A stretch of 64,000 bases of DNA, taken from assembly GCA_000158155.1 (NCBI GenBank), contig DS999406.1, forward strand, positions 794,986-858,985. Direction: 5' to 3'. A model generated the notes under the pieces. That model saw nothing but the letters and a program-made list of their open reading frames with translations. It made no database searches and was not told where the DNA came from. Below are positions 17,523 through 26,758 of this stretch, piece by piece (the first letter of the stretch is position 1; each line of letters begins with the position of its first letter). The DNA comes from a gamma proteobacterium NOR5-3. Lineage in GTDB: Bacteria; Pseudomonadota; Gammaproteobacteria; Pseudomonadales; Halieaceae. A program made the translations under genes and the position numbers.

Positions 17523-18185
17523 TCAAACCATACCCAACTGTTTTGCCAGTACATTCAACTCTGCGGCAAAGGGGTCGTTGTCCGCATCTCGATGCCAGGT
17601 GTACTCGGTGTAGCTCGCGGCCATCTCGGCAGCCTCATTACCCCAGAGCTTTTGAATGATGGCAAGACTCATGTCCATACCGGCAGAGACCCCGGAGGAA
17701 GTAAAGAACTTGCCGTCTTCTACCCAGCGTGCGGCTTCGACCCATTCCACCTTGTCCGATTGCATGCTCGCGATGGCAAACACCTGTTTATTGGACGTTG
17801 CACGATGCCCATCGAGCAAGCCCGCCTTTGCCAGGAGCGCTGAACCGGTACACACCGATGTTACCCACTGCGCGGTCTGCGACTGCTTTCGCAAAAAGTC
17901 GAGCATCGCTTCGTTTTGCAGTTCCGTCAGCGTGCCGGAGCCCCCGGGCACTAGGAGCATGTCAAAAGCGGGCGCATCATCGAAGCTGAAGTCGGCAATA
18001 ACCTTGGGTCCCACGGCTCCTTCGGAACCGATGGCGGCGGCGACCGGACCGCTATGCTGTGCCACGGTGTTGATTTGAATGGCTTCCGAACCGATGACGG
18101 AGAACAGCTCCAGAGGACCAAAGTAATCAAGCATTTCGAAACCCGAATAAAGAACGGCGCCGAGTTGCAGTGGTTGAGTGTTCAT
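17523..18185 (-). CDS. DJ-1/PfpI family protein, isonitrile-hydratase-like
   Basis: A 220-residue glutamine-amidotransferase-fold protein. The nucleophile elbow is SVCTGSALLAKAG with the reactive cysteine, and a conserved glutamate-bearing segment (GPLELFSVIG) lies near the N-terminus, as in the isonitrile hydratase InhA branch. TSSGVSAGMDMSL is another family signature. The enzyme activity is not certain, since DJ-1 relatives differ widely. The ATG at 18185 overlaps the upstream acyltransferase stop by four bases. Confidence 0.82.
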   Translation of the reverse strand: MNTQPLQLGAVLYSGFEMLDYFGPLELFSVIGSEAIQINTVAQHSGPVAAAIGSEGAVGPKVIADFSFDDAPAFDMLLVPGGSGTLTELQNEAMLDFLRKQSQTAQWVTSVCTGSALLAKAGLLDGHRATSNKQVFAIASMQSDKVEWVEAARWVEDGKFFTSSGVSAGMDMSLAIIQKLWGNEAAEMAASYTEYTWHRDADNDPFAAELNVLAKQLGMV

Positions 18186-19102
18186 AGGTTGTGCTCCGTA
18201 GTCGGTGAATCGGCCTGCGCTGCCGTATCCTTGACCTGTTGTTGAGCAAGGAATGACTCCGGCGGGGTTTTTTTCCAGCGGCGATTCGTCCAAAGATAGG
18301 TCTCAGGTTGCTGTGCGATGGCCGCTTCCGCCGCGAGCACGTAGCGCTCAAGTATGAGCTCTGGATCAGCAGCGTGAGGCGGCAGACTGATTTCTTCGAA
18401 CAGGACTTCATAGCGACCGGTTTCCAGGCGGCGGCATTTGGCGAACACCACGGGAATATTCAGGGTTTGTGCGAGCTTGTCCGCACCGCGATAAAAGCTT
18501 GCCGGTCGGTTTAAAAAGTCGCGCCAGTATCCTGCGGCCTTGGGACCCGCCTGATCGGCGAGCATGGCGATGAGTCGTTTGCGTTTGCGTCCACGAATGA
18601 CTTCCCGCCCCACGCGATCGATGGTCATAGGTGAGGCACCAAACCGCGAGCGTGCCGCCAGCATGTACTGATCCCAAAAAGGGCTGTGCAGGGTCTTGTA
18701 GACCGGGTCAACGGATATGCCCATTTTCAACATGGCCGCGTGCAGCATCCACTCCCAGTTGCCCTGATGAATCAATAGAACGATGGCCTGCTTGTCGAAG
18801 TTGTCGGTGGCGGCGGCCAGAACATCAAGGTTGGGGAAGCTCATACGGTCGGCCATATCAGCCTGACGCAGGCGCGTCGAGCACAGAATCTCCACAAAAA
18901 GATTGCACAGGTGGCGATATGACGCCCGTTCTATCTGCTGTCGATCGGCCTCACTCTTGTGTGGGAAGGCCCAGCTGAGGTTGTCGCGCACAGTGCTTCG
19001 CCGATAGCGAAACACGTGATACAGCAGCAGATACATCACCGCGGCAAATGCATAGCCAAGGCGCAGCGGCATTGCTGCCATTAAACGCAGTAAAAACCTC
19101 AT
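18182..19102 (-). CDS. LpxL/HtrB-like lysophospholipid acyltransferase
   Basis: The 306-residue protein is of the lipid A late-acyltransferase type. It has an N-terminal membrane anchor (LRLGYAFAAVMYLLLYHVF), RSTVRDNLSWAFP, and the catalytic HX4E site as HQGNWEW. Other family blocks are MLADQAGPKAAGY and IPVVFAKCRR. It may acylate lipid A or an ornithine/glycolipid in the inner membrane. The C-terminal tail (TTEHNL end) is polar and extends past the conserved region. It is in the middle of a DUF1295-LPLAT-PfpI run. Confidence 0.82.
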   Translation of the reverse strand: MRFLLRLMAAMPLRLGYAFAAVMYLLLYHVFRYRRSTVRDNLSWAFPHKSEADRQQIERASYRHLCNLFVEILCSTRLRQADMADRMSFPNLDVLAAATDNFDKQAIVLLIHQGNWEWMLHAAMLKMGISVDPVYKTLHSPFWDQYMLAARSRFGASPMTIDRVGREVIRGRKRKRLIAMLADQAGPKAAGYWRDFLNRPASFYRGADKLAQTLNIPVVFAKCRRLETGRYEVLFEEISLPPHAADPELILERYVLAAEAAIAQQPETYLWTNRRWKKTPPESFLAQQQVKDTAAQADSPTTEHNL

Positions 19103-19111
19103 GAAGGAGTA

Positions 19112-19999
19112 TCAGCGTGCCTTTGGAGGACGGGGGAACAGCACCGGCGTAGCCTTGCGGTACGCGCGGTAGTCATCCTCGTCGCCCCAGCGTTTCAGGG
19201 CGTGGGCATCCAGCATGGGAATTCCACTGACTTTGGTCAGCAGCAGGTACACGAACACCGGCGATATCAACGTCGCGTACTGCCAGCCCTGCAAAGCCGG
19301 CAGCGCGATGACAGCGATGCCACACCACAGCAGAATTTCCCCGAAGTAGTTGGGGTGCCGCGACCAGGCCCAGAGACCGTGCTGAATAAATCGGTCGCTG
19401 TTGTCGGGGTCGCGCCGAAAGTCACGCTTTTGTTTGTCGGCTACCACTTCTATGGCGAAGCCGGCAATCCAAAGGACGAGCCCCAGCATGCCTGTGATGC
19501 CGATGGCGGGTGTCTGTGTGGACGTCATTGCTGCCAGCGCGGCGGCAGCGGTCATAACCACCCACAGTCCCTGCAGCGTCCAGGTCATCATGAAACGGAA
19601 AAAGAAAGGCTTGATACGATCGAAGCGCCGGTCAGAGCCTGCGTCACGAATTCGAAGGAATAAAAAGCTCCCCAGGCGTAACGCCCAGATCGCGATCAGT
19701 GCAGCGAGCAGTTGGGATCTGGGGTCGTTGCTCACCGATGCGGCGCAGACGACCACGGTCACATAGGTGATCGATCCGGTGAAGTCATAATAGCGTTCGG
19801 ATTGGCTGAGGTAGGCGGGGATAAAGATAATCCACTGAATGACAAAGGCGAGCGCGGCGATCAAGGCAAATACCGGTATACCCTCGATGGTCTGCCCACC
19901 ATAACTGCCCGCCAGGGCCATGGCAGCGGCGATGGAGACCGCGATAACGATGCCCATAATGGACTTACTGGCAGGTGGTTTCTTATCTGTGTCGTTCAT
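19112..19999 (-). CDS. DUF1295 family membrane protein (steroid 5-alpha-reductase-like)
   Basis: The 295-residue polytopic protein has about seven to eight transmembrane segments and the C-terminal HGLWAWSRHPNYFGEILLW motif of the ICMT/steroid-reductase-like superfamily. An upstream QKRDFRRDP segment is diagnostic for DUF1295. NAD(P)H-linked reduction of a lipid is plausible but unproven. It starts the operon with the LPLAT gene nine bases later. Confidence 0.82.
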   Translation of the reverse strand: MNDTDKKPPASKSIMGIVIAVSIAAAMALAGSYGGQTIEGIPVFALIAALAFVIQWIIFIPAYLSQSERYYDFTGSITYVTVVVCAASVSNDPRSQLLAALIAIWALRLGSFLFLRIRDAGSDRRFDRIKPFFFRFMMTWTLQGLWVVMTAAAALAAMTSTQTPAIGITGMLGLVLWIAGFAIEVVADKQKRDFRRDPDNSDRFIQHGLWAWSRHPNYFGEILLWCGIAVIALPALQGWQYATLISPVFVYLLLTKVSGIPMLDAHALKRWGDEDDYRAYRKATPVLFPRPPKAR

Positions 20000-20186
20000 T
20001 GATGGGCTCCTTGTGACCGGATGCCTAGTCTATCGCAAGCTCGCCCCGGAAGCCTTTTATCCAGCTTGCACTATACTGCGACCTGTCATTGAGGGCAGGG
20101 CCGAGCGTGTGAGACGCTTGCGCGCATGCCCGGAGTATTGTTTTATCCGTGCCTGGTTTTAAAGCGACATCTAATAAGGAACGTCT

Positions 20187-20777
20187 ATGAATACTGCATT
20201 ACCGGAACGCGCCAAGTTTCACCACATGAAGGATGGCACTGCCGAAGACTGGCAGGTCATCATAAAAGAGTTCAAGACCGCGGCGGCGGAGCTTCCTGAT
20301 CGCATGCTTGAGCACCTGCGTGTGCTCGATGGTGATTGTGGGGGTTTTCCCGTGGATCGTCTGACGCACTGCCTCCAAACGGCCACGCTGGCCCATAAGG
20401 ATGGGAAAGACGAGGAGTATGTGGTCTGTGCTCTGTTACACGATATTGGCGACACCCTGGGGCCCTACAATCATGCCGATATTGCGGCGACGTATTTGGA
20501 GCCTTTTGTCAGCGAGCAGAATTACTGGATGGTGAAACATCACGCTATTTTCCAGGGCTATTACTTCTTCCATCACATTGGCCTGGATCGTGATCAGCAC
20601 AAGCAATTTGAATCCCACCCACACTACGCCTATACCAAGGAATTCATCGAAAAATACGACGCGCCGGCTTTTGATCCCGATGCCGAGACATACTCCCTGG
20701 AGTTCTTTGAGCCGATGGTGCGTCGCGTGTTCGCGGCACCTAAAGCATCCTTGTACAAGGCGGCGATGGAAGAGTAG
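20187..20777 (+). CDS. HD-domain phosphohydrolase-like protein
   Basis: A 196-residue cytosolic protein with an HD-superfamily metal site: DRLTHCLQTATLA, CALLHDIGDTLG (the HD pair) and downstream histidines in WMVKHHAIFQGYYFFHH. The size and HDIGD motif fit small HD proteins related to phosphonate/inositol oxygenase-type enzymes (PhnZ/MIOX clan) as much as nucleotidases, so both oxidase and hydrolase activities are possible. AAGGA precedes the ATG. A hairpin terminator follows directly. Confidence 0.75.
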   Translation: MNTALPERAKFHHMKDGTAEDWQVIIKEFKTAAAELPDRMLEHLRVLDGDCGGFPVDRLTHCLQTATLAHKDGKDEEYVVCALLHDIGDTLGPYNHADIAATYLEPFVSEQNYWMVKHHAIFQGYYFFHHIGLDRDQHKQFESHPHYAYTKEFIEKYDAPAFDPDAETYSLEFFEPMVRRVFAAPKASLYKAAMEE

Positions 20778-20784
20778 GTTTTGC

Positions 20785-20808
20785 CGGGGCGCTTCGCGCT
20801 CCCGTTTT
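20785..20808 (+). terminator. Rho-independent terminator after the HD-domain gene
   Basis: CGGG-G-CGC (20785-20792), loop TTC, GCG-CT-CCCG (20796-20804) form a GC-rich hairpin with a small bulge, followed by TTTT at 20805-20808. It lies seven bases after the plus-strand stop at 20777 and abuts the stop of the convergent SDR gene. Confidence 0.65.
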
Positions 20809-21661
20809 AAGCCTTCTTGTTCAGTCCCAGCATTTTGGCAATCGCCTTGTCGAGCATTCTCGGCGAGGCGATCTGCATCATGAGTTTTTCCATCATGCGT
20901 CCCTTCACCGCGGCGTAGCGCACCTTGGGCTGTGCCGTGGTAAGAGCCGTGCAGATGAGCTCCCCCAGACGGTCGGCGGGATAGCCGTCGCGACCCTGAC
21001 TGATAAACACCTTTTGAAAACGCTCGAGAATGGGGCGATAAGGCGAGTCGGCGTACTGTTCGATGTCCACTTCTTCGGCTTTGTCCCAGATGGCGGTTTT
21101 TACCGGTCCCGGTCCAATCACGATGACGTCGATACCAAAGAGCATAAGTTCCCGGCGTAGCGATTCAGAATAACCCTCCAGGCCAAACTTTGAAGCACAA
21201 TAGGGGCCTAGAAACGGCATGGCCCGAATGCCCGAAACAGAACTGATATTGACAATTCTTCCCGGAGGGCCGTTTAGCGCAGGGTCTGCGCCGAGCAGCG
21301 GGGCAAAGGCCTGGGTCACTAAAAAGGGACCCATAAGGTTTACCTCGAGCTGCTTGCGATAGTCACTTTCGGGCACCTCCAGCAAAGGTCCGGACACGGC
21401 GATGCCCGCATTGTTTACCAGACCTGCCAAAGTGGTTCCGCCCAGAGCTTCCCGAACACAGGCGGCTGCCTCGGCAATGGCGGCGCTGTCTACGACATCG
21501 AAGATCAGAGGTGCAAAGTTGTCGCCAAGCTCGGCTTGCACCCGCTCGGCATCGGCTTGATTGCGCACCGATCCAAATACCCGAAACCCCCGCGCAATCA
21601 TGACTTTTGCGGCCGCGTGGCCAATACCTGTGGATACTCCGGTGATGACGATAGTTTGCAT
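20807..21661 (-). CDS. SDR-family NAD(P)-dependent oxidoreductase
   Basis: A 284-residue short-chain dehydrogenase/reductase with cofactor motif TGVSTGIG, structural NNAGIAVSG, and the catalytic Ser-Tyr-Lys set (NISSVSG, YCASK). The C-terminal extension (MLDKAIAKMLGLNKKA end) resembles retinol/17-beta-hydroxysteroid-type SDRs. Substrate unknown. ATG at 21661 is chosen because the family N-terminus starts right there and AAGG lies upstream; an upstream GTG/ATG would give an implausible basic leader. Confidence 0.86.
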   Translation of the reverse strand: MQTIVITGVSTGIGHAAAKVMIARGFRVFGSVRNQADAERVQAELGDNFAPLIFDVVDSAAIAEAAACVREALGGTTLAGLVNNAGIAVSGPLLEVPESDYRKQLEVNLMGPFLVTQAFAPLLGADPALNGPPGRIVNISSVSGIRAMPFLGPYCASKFGLEGYSESLRRELMLFGIDVIVIGPGPVKTAIWDKAEEVDIEQYADSPYRPILERFQKVFISQGRDGYPADRLGELICTALTTAQPKVRYAAVKGRMMEKLMMQIASPRMLDKAIAKMLGLNKKA

Positions 21662-21803
21662 GCTGGACTGACCTTGTAGTCTGAAGTGGAATTTACGGCG
21701 CGCTGGGATGCTGAGATTTACTGGCCCCTGGCGACCCCGCACTGCTAAGCTTTGCAGCATCCTCTTACAACAGAACAGGCGTCAAGTTTCTTGAGTAACT
21801 CTC

Positions 21804-22979
21804 TTGACCAATAATGCACGCGTGACGCTGGCCTGTTTCTTCGCCTATTTCGTGATGTCCGGAATGCTGGCGCCCATCGGTATTGTGTTACCACCTCTTG
21901 CAGAGTATCTCGGTGAGCCGGTAACCGACGTCGCGCCGATATTTAGCTGGCTGACCCTGGGGATTTTGCTGGGCTCCGCTCTGGCACTGGTGGTGTTCGA
22001 TGTATTGACGGTGCGCAGCTGGATCCTGCTGGTTTATCTGGCCACTGCGGCAGCGCTGCTGACGCTGCGCTTGTCCGATTCGGCATTGGTCCTGCGTGTC
22101 TCTCTCGGGGTTGTAGGGACAGCCTGCGGCATAGGTCTGGCGGCGGCGGCGAGCACGATTACCCGGTTGTACGCCGAGGATCATCGCGCCTCCATGCTGG
22201 TAATCACCGATGGCTCTTTTAGTGTGGCGGGGATTGTGATCTCGACCCTGGCGGTATCGCTGGTGGCAGCGGGCTTGCATTGGTCTGCCGCTTATCTTGC
22301 GGTGGCAGCTGTGGCGGTCATGGTGGTGCTGCTGGTAGCAACGGCGCGGTTTCCACAAACCAGCGACGCTGATGTTCAACGCTGGAACACCTCTGCCTGG
22401 CCCTTGCCGGTCTGGCTGTGCATCGTCGCGCTTTTTCTTTACACCCTGGGGCAGTACTCCCTGCTGTGGTGGTTGCCCACCTATCTCGAGGAGGCCCTGG
22501 GTGCTCCCCGGGATGCAGCCGGGGCCGTGGTGGCAAGGTTCTGGACCGGCATGCTCGTTGCGCAGCTATTGGTGGCCTGGTGGGTTCTGCGCATTGGCGC
22601 CCGCCGCCTGGTGTTGCTAAGCGTCAGCGGCGCTTTTTTGGGTTCGCTGCCCCTGTGGCTCCATGAATCATTGAGCTGGCTACCCTGGTTGTCACTGCTT
22701 TGGGGTGTGGCCAATCTGGGCCTGCTCAAGATCGTTATTTCTTTTGCCACGCTGGCGGTTCCCAACCCCAGCCCGCGACTGGTCGCCGCTCTGTTGTTTG
22801 GTGCCACCTCAGGTACCGCGATCAGCCCCAAGGTCACCAGTATTATTGTAGGGACCATAGATACCCGGGCTGTTCTGCAGTTCGGGTCTCTTTGTTATCT
22901 TGTGCTGGGCGTGCTGGTTTTTATCGCCTGGTGGCTGATGCACAGTCGCGCAGATACAGTCCCGACTTCGGGTCAATAA
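21804..22979 (+). CDS. MFS transporter, TsgA/FucP-like
   Basis: A 391-residue carrier with twelve predicted helices. It starts most likely with TTG at 21804 (no in-frame ATG before residue 19; a GTG at 21822 is the alternative). Segments such as FAYFVMSGMLAPIGIVLPPL and LGILLGSALALVVFD match the TsgA/FucP-like branch of the major facilitator superfamily. The solute is unknown. The oxygenase gene begins 18 bases later, so they are probably co-transcribed. Confidence 0.78.
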   Translation: MTNNARVTLACFFAYFVMSGMLAPIGIVLPPLAEYLGEPVTDVAPIFSWLTLGILLGSALALVVFDVLTVRSWILLVYLATAAALLTLRLSDSALVLRVSLGVVGTACGIGLAAAASTITRLYAEDHRASMLVITDGSFSVAGIVISTLAVSLVAAGLHWSAAYLAVAAVAVMVVLLVATARFPQTSDADVQRWNTSAWPLPVWLCIVALFLYTLGQYSLLWWLPTYLEEALGAPRDAAGAVVARFWTGMLVAQLLVAWWVLRIGARRLVLLSVSGAFLGSLPLWLHESLSWLPWLSLLWGVANLGLLKIVISFATLAVPNPSPRLVAALLFGATSGTAISPKVTSIIVGTIDTRAVLQFGSLCYLVLGVLVFIAWWLMHSRADTVPTSGQ

Positions 22980-22997
22980 ATCAAGAGGCGTACCGTC

Positions 22998-23840
22998 ATG
23001 ACCGTCGCAGTAGTAGACATGTTCAGCGCCGAAGCCGAAATGGCCTTTGTGGAGACGTTGAGGCGCACGGGCTTTGCCGTATTGCGCAACCCGCCGCTGG
23101 ATGGTGCGCGCATGGAAAAAATGGCCAACGACTGGCGGGACTTTTTCCACGGCGAGGACAAGTGGAATTACCTTGCGGAGGAAACACCCTCGGGGAATAC
23201 CAGCGGATTTGTTCCCCCCGATGTCTCCGAGACGGCCGTGGGTCATGACCGGAAGGATCTCAAAGAATTTTTTCACATCGTTCCTGACACCATTCTGCCG
23301 GCTCGCCTGGCCGATGATGCCGCTGCACACCTCGATGAAGCACGGAAGCTGGGCCGGCTGCTTTTAGGCTGGTTGGATATTCATTGTGGTGCTGCGCTGT
23401 TGCCAGGCTTGCGGGGGCAACTGGCGGAGAGCATGTCCCCGTCAGATAGTTTGCTGCGAATTTTGCACTACCCACCACTGACCGGTGATGAGCCAGAGGG
23501 AGCAGTGCGCGCGGCGGCACACGAGGACATCAACCTGATTACGCTGCTGCCGGTTTCGGCGGAACCCGGCTTACAGGTGCTGGGGCGGAATGGGCAGTGG
23601 ATAGATGTCCCCGGGAGACCCGGCGATGTCATTGTGAACTCTGGCGATATGCTCCAGGAGGCATCATCGCGCAAGCTGCCGTCGACCTCGCACCGGGTGA
23701 TCAATCCGCCGGATGCCCACAGCAATCTGTCGCGTATTTCCATGCCTTACTTTATTGCGCCGGATCTTGATATCCAGCTATCCGAGCATCACACCGCCGG
23801 AAGCTACCTGAAAGAGCGTCTGGACCTATTGGCCCGCTAG
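22998..23840 (+). CDS. 2-oxoglutarate/Fe(II) oxygenase (isopenicillin-N-synthase-like)
   Basis: The 280-residue protein has the IPNS-like double-stranded beta-helix with the iron ligands in AAHEDINLITLL (HxD) and STSHRVINP (distal His), and an RIS triplet (LSRISMPYF) that would bind the 2-oxoglutarate carboxylate. The N-terminal DIOX_N region (FVETLRRTGFAVLRNPPL) is typical. The oxidised substrate cannot be deduced. It follows the MFS gene and its last 15 bases overlap the convergent nucleoside-hydrolase gene. Confidence 0.82.
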   Translation: MTVAVVDMFSAEAEMAFVETLRRTGFAVLRNPPLDGARMEKMANDWRDFFHGEDKWNYLAEETPSGNTSGFVPPDVSETAVGHDRKDLKEFFHIVPDTILPARLADDAAAHLDEARKLGRLLLGWLDIHCGAALLPGLRGQLAESMSPSDSLLRILHYPPLTGDEPEGAVRAAAHEDINLITLLPVSAEPGLQVLGRNGQWIDVPGRPGDVIVNSGDMLQEASSRKLPSTSHRVINPPDAHSNLSRISMPYFIAPDLDIQLSEHHTAGSYLKERLDLLAR

Positions 23841-24788
23841 AGACAGCGTTTCCAGATACAGCGCCTTGACCGCTTCGGCGTCTACGGCGGTGCAGATGCG
23901 ACAGCTCGGGCGCTCCAGCCAGGCATCGCTGGCGTAGCGCTCAGGATGCAGTCCCAAAATGGTCTGTCCCATGGCGACGCCCTCGCAGACCACCCGGGTG
24001 GGGCCGGTTTCTACCTGATAGTGCTGCGGCGCTAAAAGGTAAGCGACTGCACTGGAGTCATGGATCGGACAGCTGCGCTGTCCGTTGATACCTTCGTAAA
24101 AATCGAAGTAGAAACGGGTGATGTCATGAATGAAAGCGCCGGCATCACCGGCCTGCTCGCGCAAAGTGCTAATAAACGATTCGTCCATGATGGTCTCGGC
24201 GGTCACGTCCAGCCCGACCACGGTGACATCCAGTCCGCTGTTGAACACCCTGTCCGCCGCCGCGGGGTCGCCTGCCATATTGGCCTCGGCAACCGGCGAA
24301 ACATTGCCCTGATGTCCCCGGCGCATAAACACGCCGCCCATCACCACGACTTCCTTGATGAGTTCCGGAAGTCTCGGGCAGAGATCCAACGCTTTGGAGA
24401 GATTGCTCAGGCGACCCACCGCAACCACGGTGATTTCCCCCGGATAGGCCTCTGCCAGCTCCACGATTGCCTCCGGTGCCGATTGCAGCTCGGCCCCCTG
24501 CACAGGCTCGGAAAAACTGATGTCCCCCAACCCGTTCTTACCGTGCACAAAGTCCGGATGACCTTGACCTAACGCGGGACCGATAGGGCCGGAGGCGCCG
24601 CGAAAAACCGGGGTATCGATGCCAAATCGCTCGCGGACGTAACAGGCGTTGCGGGTGGTGTTCGCAATGCTGGCGTTACCCGACACCGTAGTTATTGCCT
24701 CGATGCGAAGGCCAGGCGCGTAGTGCAAAAAGAGCAGTGCCATGGCATCGTCGATACCGATATCGGTGTCAAAAATTACGCGTTTCAT
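23826..24788 (-). CDS. Inosine-uridine-preferring nucleoside hydrolase
   Basis: The 320-residue enzyme hydrolyses ribonucleosides to base plus ribose, using a calcium bound by the N-terminal aspartate cluster. This reads DTDIGIDDA, where Ile replaces the usual Pro. Other conserved parts are TVSGNASIANTTRNA, VVVMGGVFMRRGHQGN, AEANMAGDPAAA and the active-site histidine in CPIHDSSAVAYL. The ATG overlaps the stop of the FAD oxidoreductase by four bases. With the nucleobase permease and phosphoribosyltransferases around 42-48 kb it supports purine or pyrimidine salvage. Confidence 0.88.
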   Translation of the reverse strand: MKRVIFDTDIGIDDAMALLFLHYAPGLRIEAITTVSGNASIANTTRNACYVRERFGIDTPVFRGASGPIGPALGQGHPDFVHGKNGLGDISFSEPVQGAELQSAPEAIVELAEAYPGEITVVAVGRLSNLSKALDLCPRLPELIKEVVVMGGVFMRRGHQGNVSPVAEANMAGDPAAADRVFNSGLDVTVVGLDVTAETIMDESFISTLREQAGDAGAFIHDITRFYFDFYEGINGQRSCPIHDSSAVAYLLAPQHYQVETGPTRVVCEGVAMGQTILGLHPERYASDAWLERPSCRICTAVDAEAVKALYLETLSLAGQ

Positions 24789-25993
24789 GTGAGTTTTTGT
24801 ACCTTTGTCTGCCGCCGGAGCTCTCGCCAGTTACTGATAGTCGGCCATAGTAACTGCTGTGTGGCCTGCTTTGAGCGCCCGAGAGCGGATTCCAGTCTGT
24901 GCCTTGCGGGGCGCAGGTCAAGTTGAGGCATTACCGCGGCAAACACGGCTTCCTTGGCGGCTGCCAGTGGTGGGCCGGCAAGGCAGACACGATCACTGAT
25001 AAGCACGCTGTCGACGTCCCCAAAGGCCAGTAGCGTGGGCTTGCCCGAGGGCTTGAAGCGCCGCGGAGCTTTGCCTTTGGAGAGGCGCTCGATATTCGCG
25101 GCAATGCAGCGACCCATGTCCAGGGCGTGATAGGCCTGCTTGCTGATCGGTTGTTCCAGCTCAGCGGCATCTCCGGCGATAAAAACGTGCTCATAACTCG
25201 AGTGGGCGAGAGTCGGGTCTACTGCTGCCCAACGGTTTCGTTTAGCCAGGCCGGACTCTCCTAACAATGCCGGGGGAACGGGGCCGCCGGTCCAGACTGT
25301 CAGATCAGAGCGAAGTCTGCGGCCACTGTTTAATGTCACGGTTTTGGCCGTGATGCGCGCCACCGGGTCCCCGGTGATGCAGCTGACGTCCCACTCCCGG
25401 CAGTGATCGGCCAGGTGCTCTCCTACTGCGGCCGGGGCTGCTGGCAGAAGACTGTGGCGAGCCTCAACCAGCGTGAGCTGCAGGGGTTTGTGGCGATATC
25501 GGCGCAGAACTTCGCCCAGGGCCTCCACGCCTTCGAGTCCGCCGCCGATGATCACGACTTTTCCGCCTTTGCGACTCAAACCCTGCAGGCGCTCATGTAT
25601 GGCCTGACACTGCGCTACGGATTTGAAGCCGTAGCTGTGTTTGCCAACGCCGCTAACGCCATAGTCCGCATCGGCACTACCCAGGGCGATGACCAGGTAG
25701 TCCGCACAGAGCTGTTTGTCTGTCCCCAGCTGGACGCACCGCGCCTCTGGATCGATGCCGGTGACATCCCCGCGGATGAATCGGTGACCGACGGCGCGCA
25801 TGGCCGCCCTGAGAGACAGACGCAGCTGTGAGGGCTTTTTAACGCCGGAGAGAAGCTCATGGATGTTCGGCAGGAATTCAAAGTCTGCCTTGCGATCAAC
25901 GAGCGTGACGGCAAAACGTTCTGCATCCAGTGAATTGGCACAGGCAAGGCCTGCAAACCCGCCGCCGACGATGAGGACCTTGGGGCGGCTCAC
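24785..25993 (-). CDS. NDH-2-like NAD(P)/FAD-dependent oxidoreductase
   Basis: A 402-residue flavoprotein with two dinucleotide-binding folds: VLIVGGGFAGLACANSL at the N-terminus for FAD and VVIIGGGLEGVEALGEVLRR for NAD(P)H. A later VFIAGDAAEL segment contacts FAD, as in type II NADH dehydrogenases. The start is the GTG at 25993, overlapping the CPXCG gene stop (GTGA), with GGGAAGA upstream. Electron acceptor may be quinone, but no membrane-anchoring helix is evident. Linked by four-base overlaps on both sides. Confidence 0.82.
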   Translation of the reverse strand: MSRPKVLIVGGGFAGLACANSLDAERFAVTLVDRKADFEFLPNIHELLSGVKKPSQLRLSLRAAMRAVGHRFIRGDVTGIDPEARCVQLGTDKQLCADYLVIALGSADADYGVSGVGKHSYGFKSVAQCQAIHERLQGLSRKGGKVVIIGGGLEGVEALGEVLRRYRHKPLQLTLVEARHSLLPAAPAAVGEHLADHCREWDVSCITGDPVARITAKTVTLNSGRRLRSDLTVWTGGPVPPALLGESGLAKRNRWAAVDPTLAHSSYEHVFIAGDAAELEQPISKQAYHALDMGRCIAANIERLSKGKAPRRFKPSGKPTLLAFGDVDSVLISDRVCLAGPPLAAAKEAVFAAVMPQLDLRPARHRLESALGRSKQATQQLLWPTISNWRELRRQTKVQKLT

Positions 25994-26178
25994 TCGTCTT
26001 CCCGCCGGGCTTCTACGGTGAGTTCGCCGTCCATTTGCTCGGTGACGCTCACGACCATGGGTTGACAGCAGACCTGGCAATCTTCGATGTAGCTTACTCC
26101 GCTGTCGCCGGCATCGAGCAATAAAGTGAGGGGCTCGCCGCAATAGGGGCAGTAAACCTGGGATTCCTGGAGTTCCAT
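25990..26178 (-). CDS. CPXCG-motif cysteine-rich small protein
   Basis: This 62-residue protein carries two zinc-knuckle-like pairs, CPYCG near residue 10 and CQVCC around residues 34-38, matching the CPXCG small-protein family. The tail is acidic (ARREDE). Probably a zinc-ribbon; function unknown. It is translationally coupled to the FAD oxidoreductase by a GTGA overlap and lies six bases after the thioesterase gene. Confidence 0.85.
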   Translation of the reverse strand: MELQESQVYCPYCGEPLTLLLDAGDSGVSYIEDCQVCCQPMVVSVTEQMDGELTVEARREDE

Positions 26179-26184
26179 AGCTAT

Positions 26185-26757
26185 TTAATCTCTGAGGCGA
26201 ATTTCGCAGCGCTCCTGGGCGAGAAAAGAGTGGGTTTCTTCATCCACAGTAAAATCTGCCTTGTAATCATCCATGCGCCCGGTCACGTAGCTGCGAAGGC
26301 GACGGCGTTTCAGGGCTGCTGCAAAGCGGCGGATCTCCTCGGCGCTTTCCAGAATCAGGGGAGGCACTATGGCTTTCGTTGAGCCCTCGCTTTTTGCCAC
26401 CATGGTGAAGTAGGAGGTGTTGGTATGTTTGACCGTGGCCGTCTGCACATTCTCGGCGATCACCTTGATGCCCACGACCAGGGAGCTTGTGCCCACGTAA
26501 TTCACGGAGGCGATGAGGGATACAAGGTCACCGACTTCTGCCGGTGCAAGAAAATGCACGTTATCGACAGATACGGTGACACAGTAGTTGCCCGCGTGTT
26601 TGCTGGCGCACACGTAGGCTACCTTGTCCATGAGCGACAGCAGTGTCCCGCCATGAATTTTGCCGCCGAAATTGGCATAGGCGGGGATCATCAGCTCGGT
26701 GAGTGTCGTTTGCGAGTAGCTGACGGTGTGTCCCTCGGCGTGCTGCTTTGATGCCAT
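26185..26757 (-). CDS. Hotdog acyl-CoA thioesterase (YciA/BFIT-like)
   Basis: A 190-residue acyl-CoA hydrolase. NFGGKIHGGTLLSLMDKVAYVCASKHAG is the hotdog core with the catalytic aspartate and GG(K)IHGG loop; VDNVHFLAPAEVGDLV follows. A C-terminal extension of about 60 residues rich in Arg/Lys (ALKRRRLRSYV) goes beyond the core. It lies one base after the NTF2-like gene and just ahead of the CPXCG gene. Confidence 0.85.
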   Translation of the reverse strand: MASKQHAEGHTVSYSQTTLTELMIPAYANFGGKIHGGTLLSLMDKVAYVCASKHAGNYCVTVSVDNVHFLAPAEVGDLVSLIASVNYVGTSSLVVGIKVIAENVQTATVKHTNTSYFTMVAKSEGSTKAIVPPLILESAEEIRRFAAALKRRRLRSYVTGRMDDYKADFTVDEETHSFLAQERCEIRLRD

Positions 26758-26758
26758 C

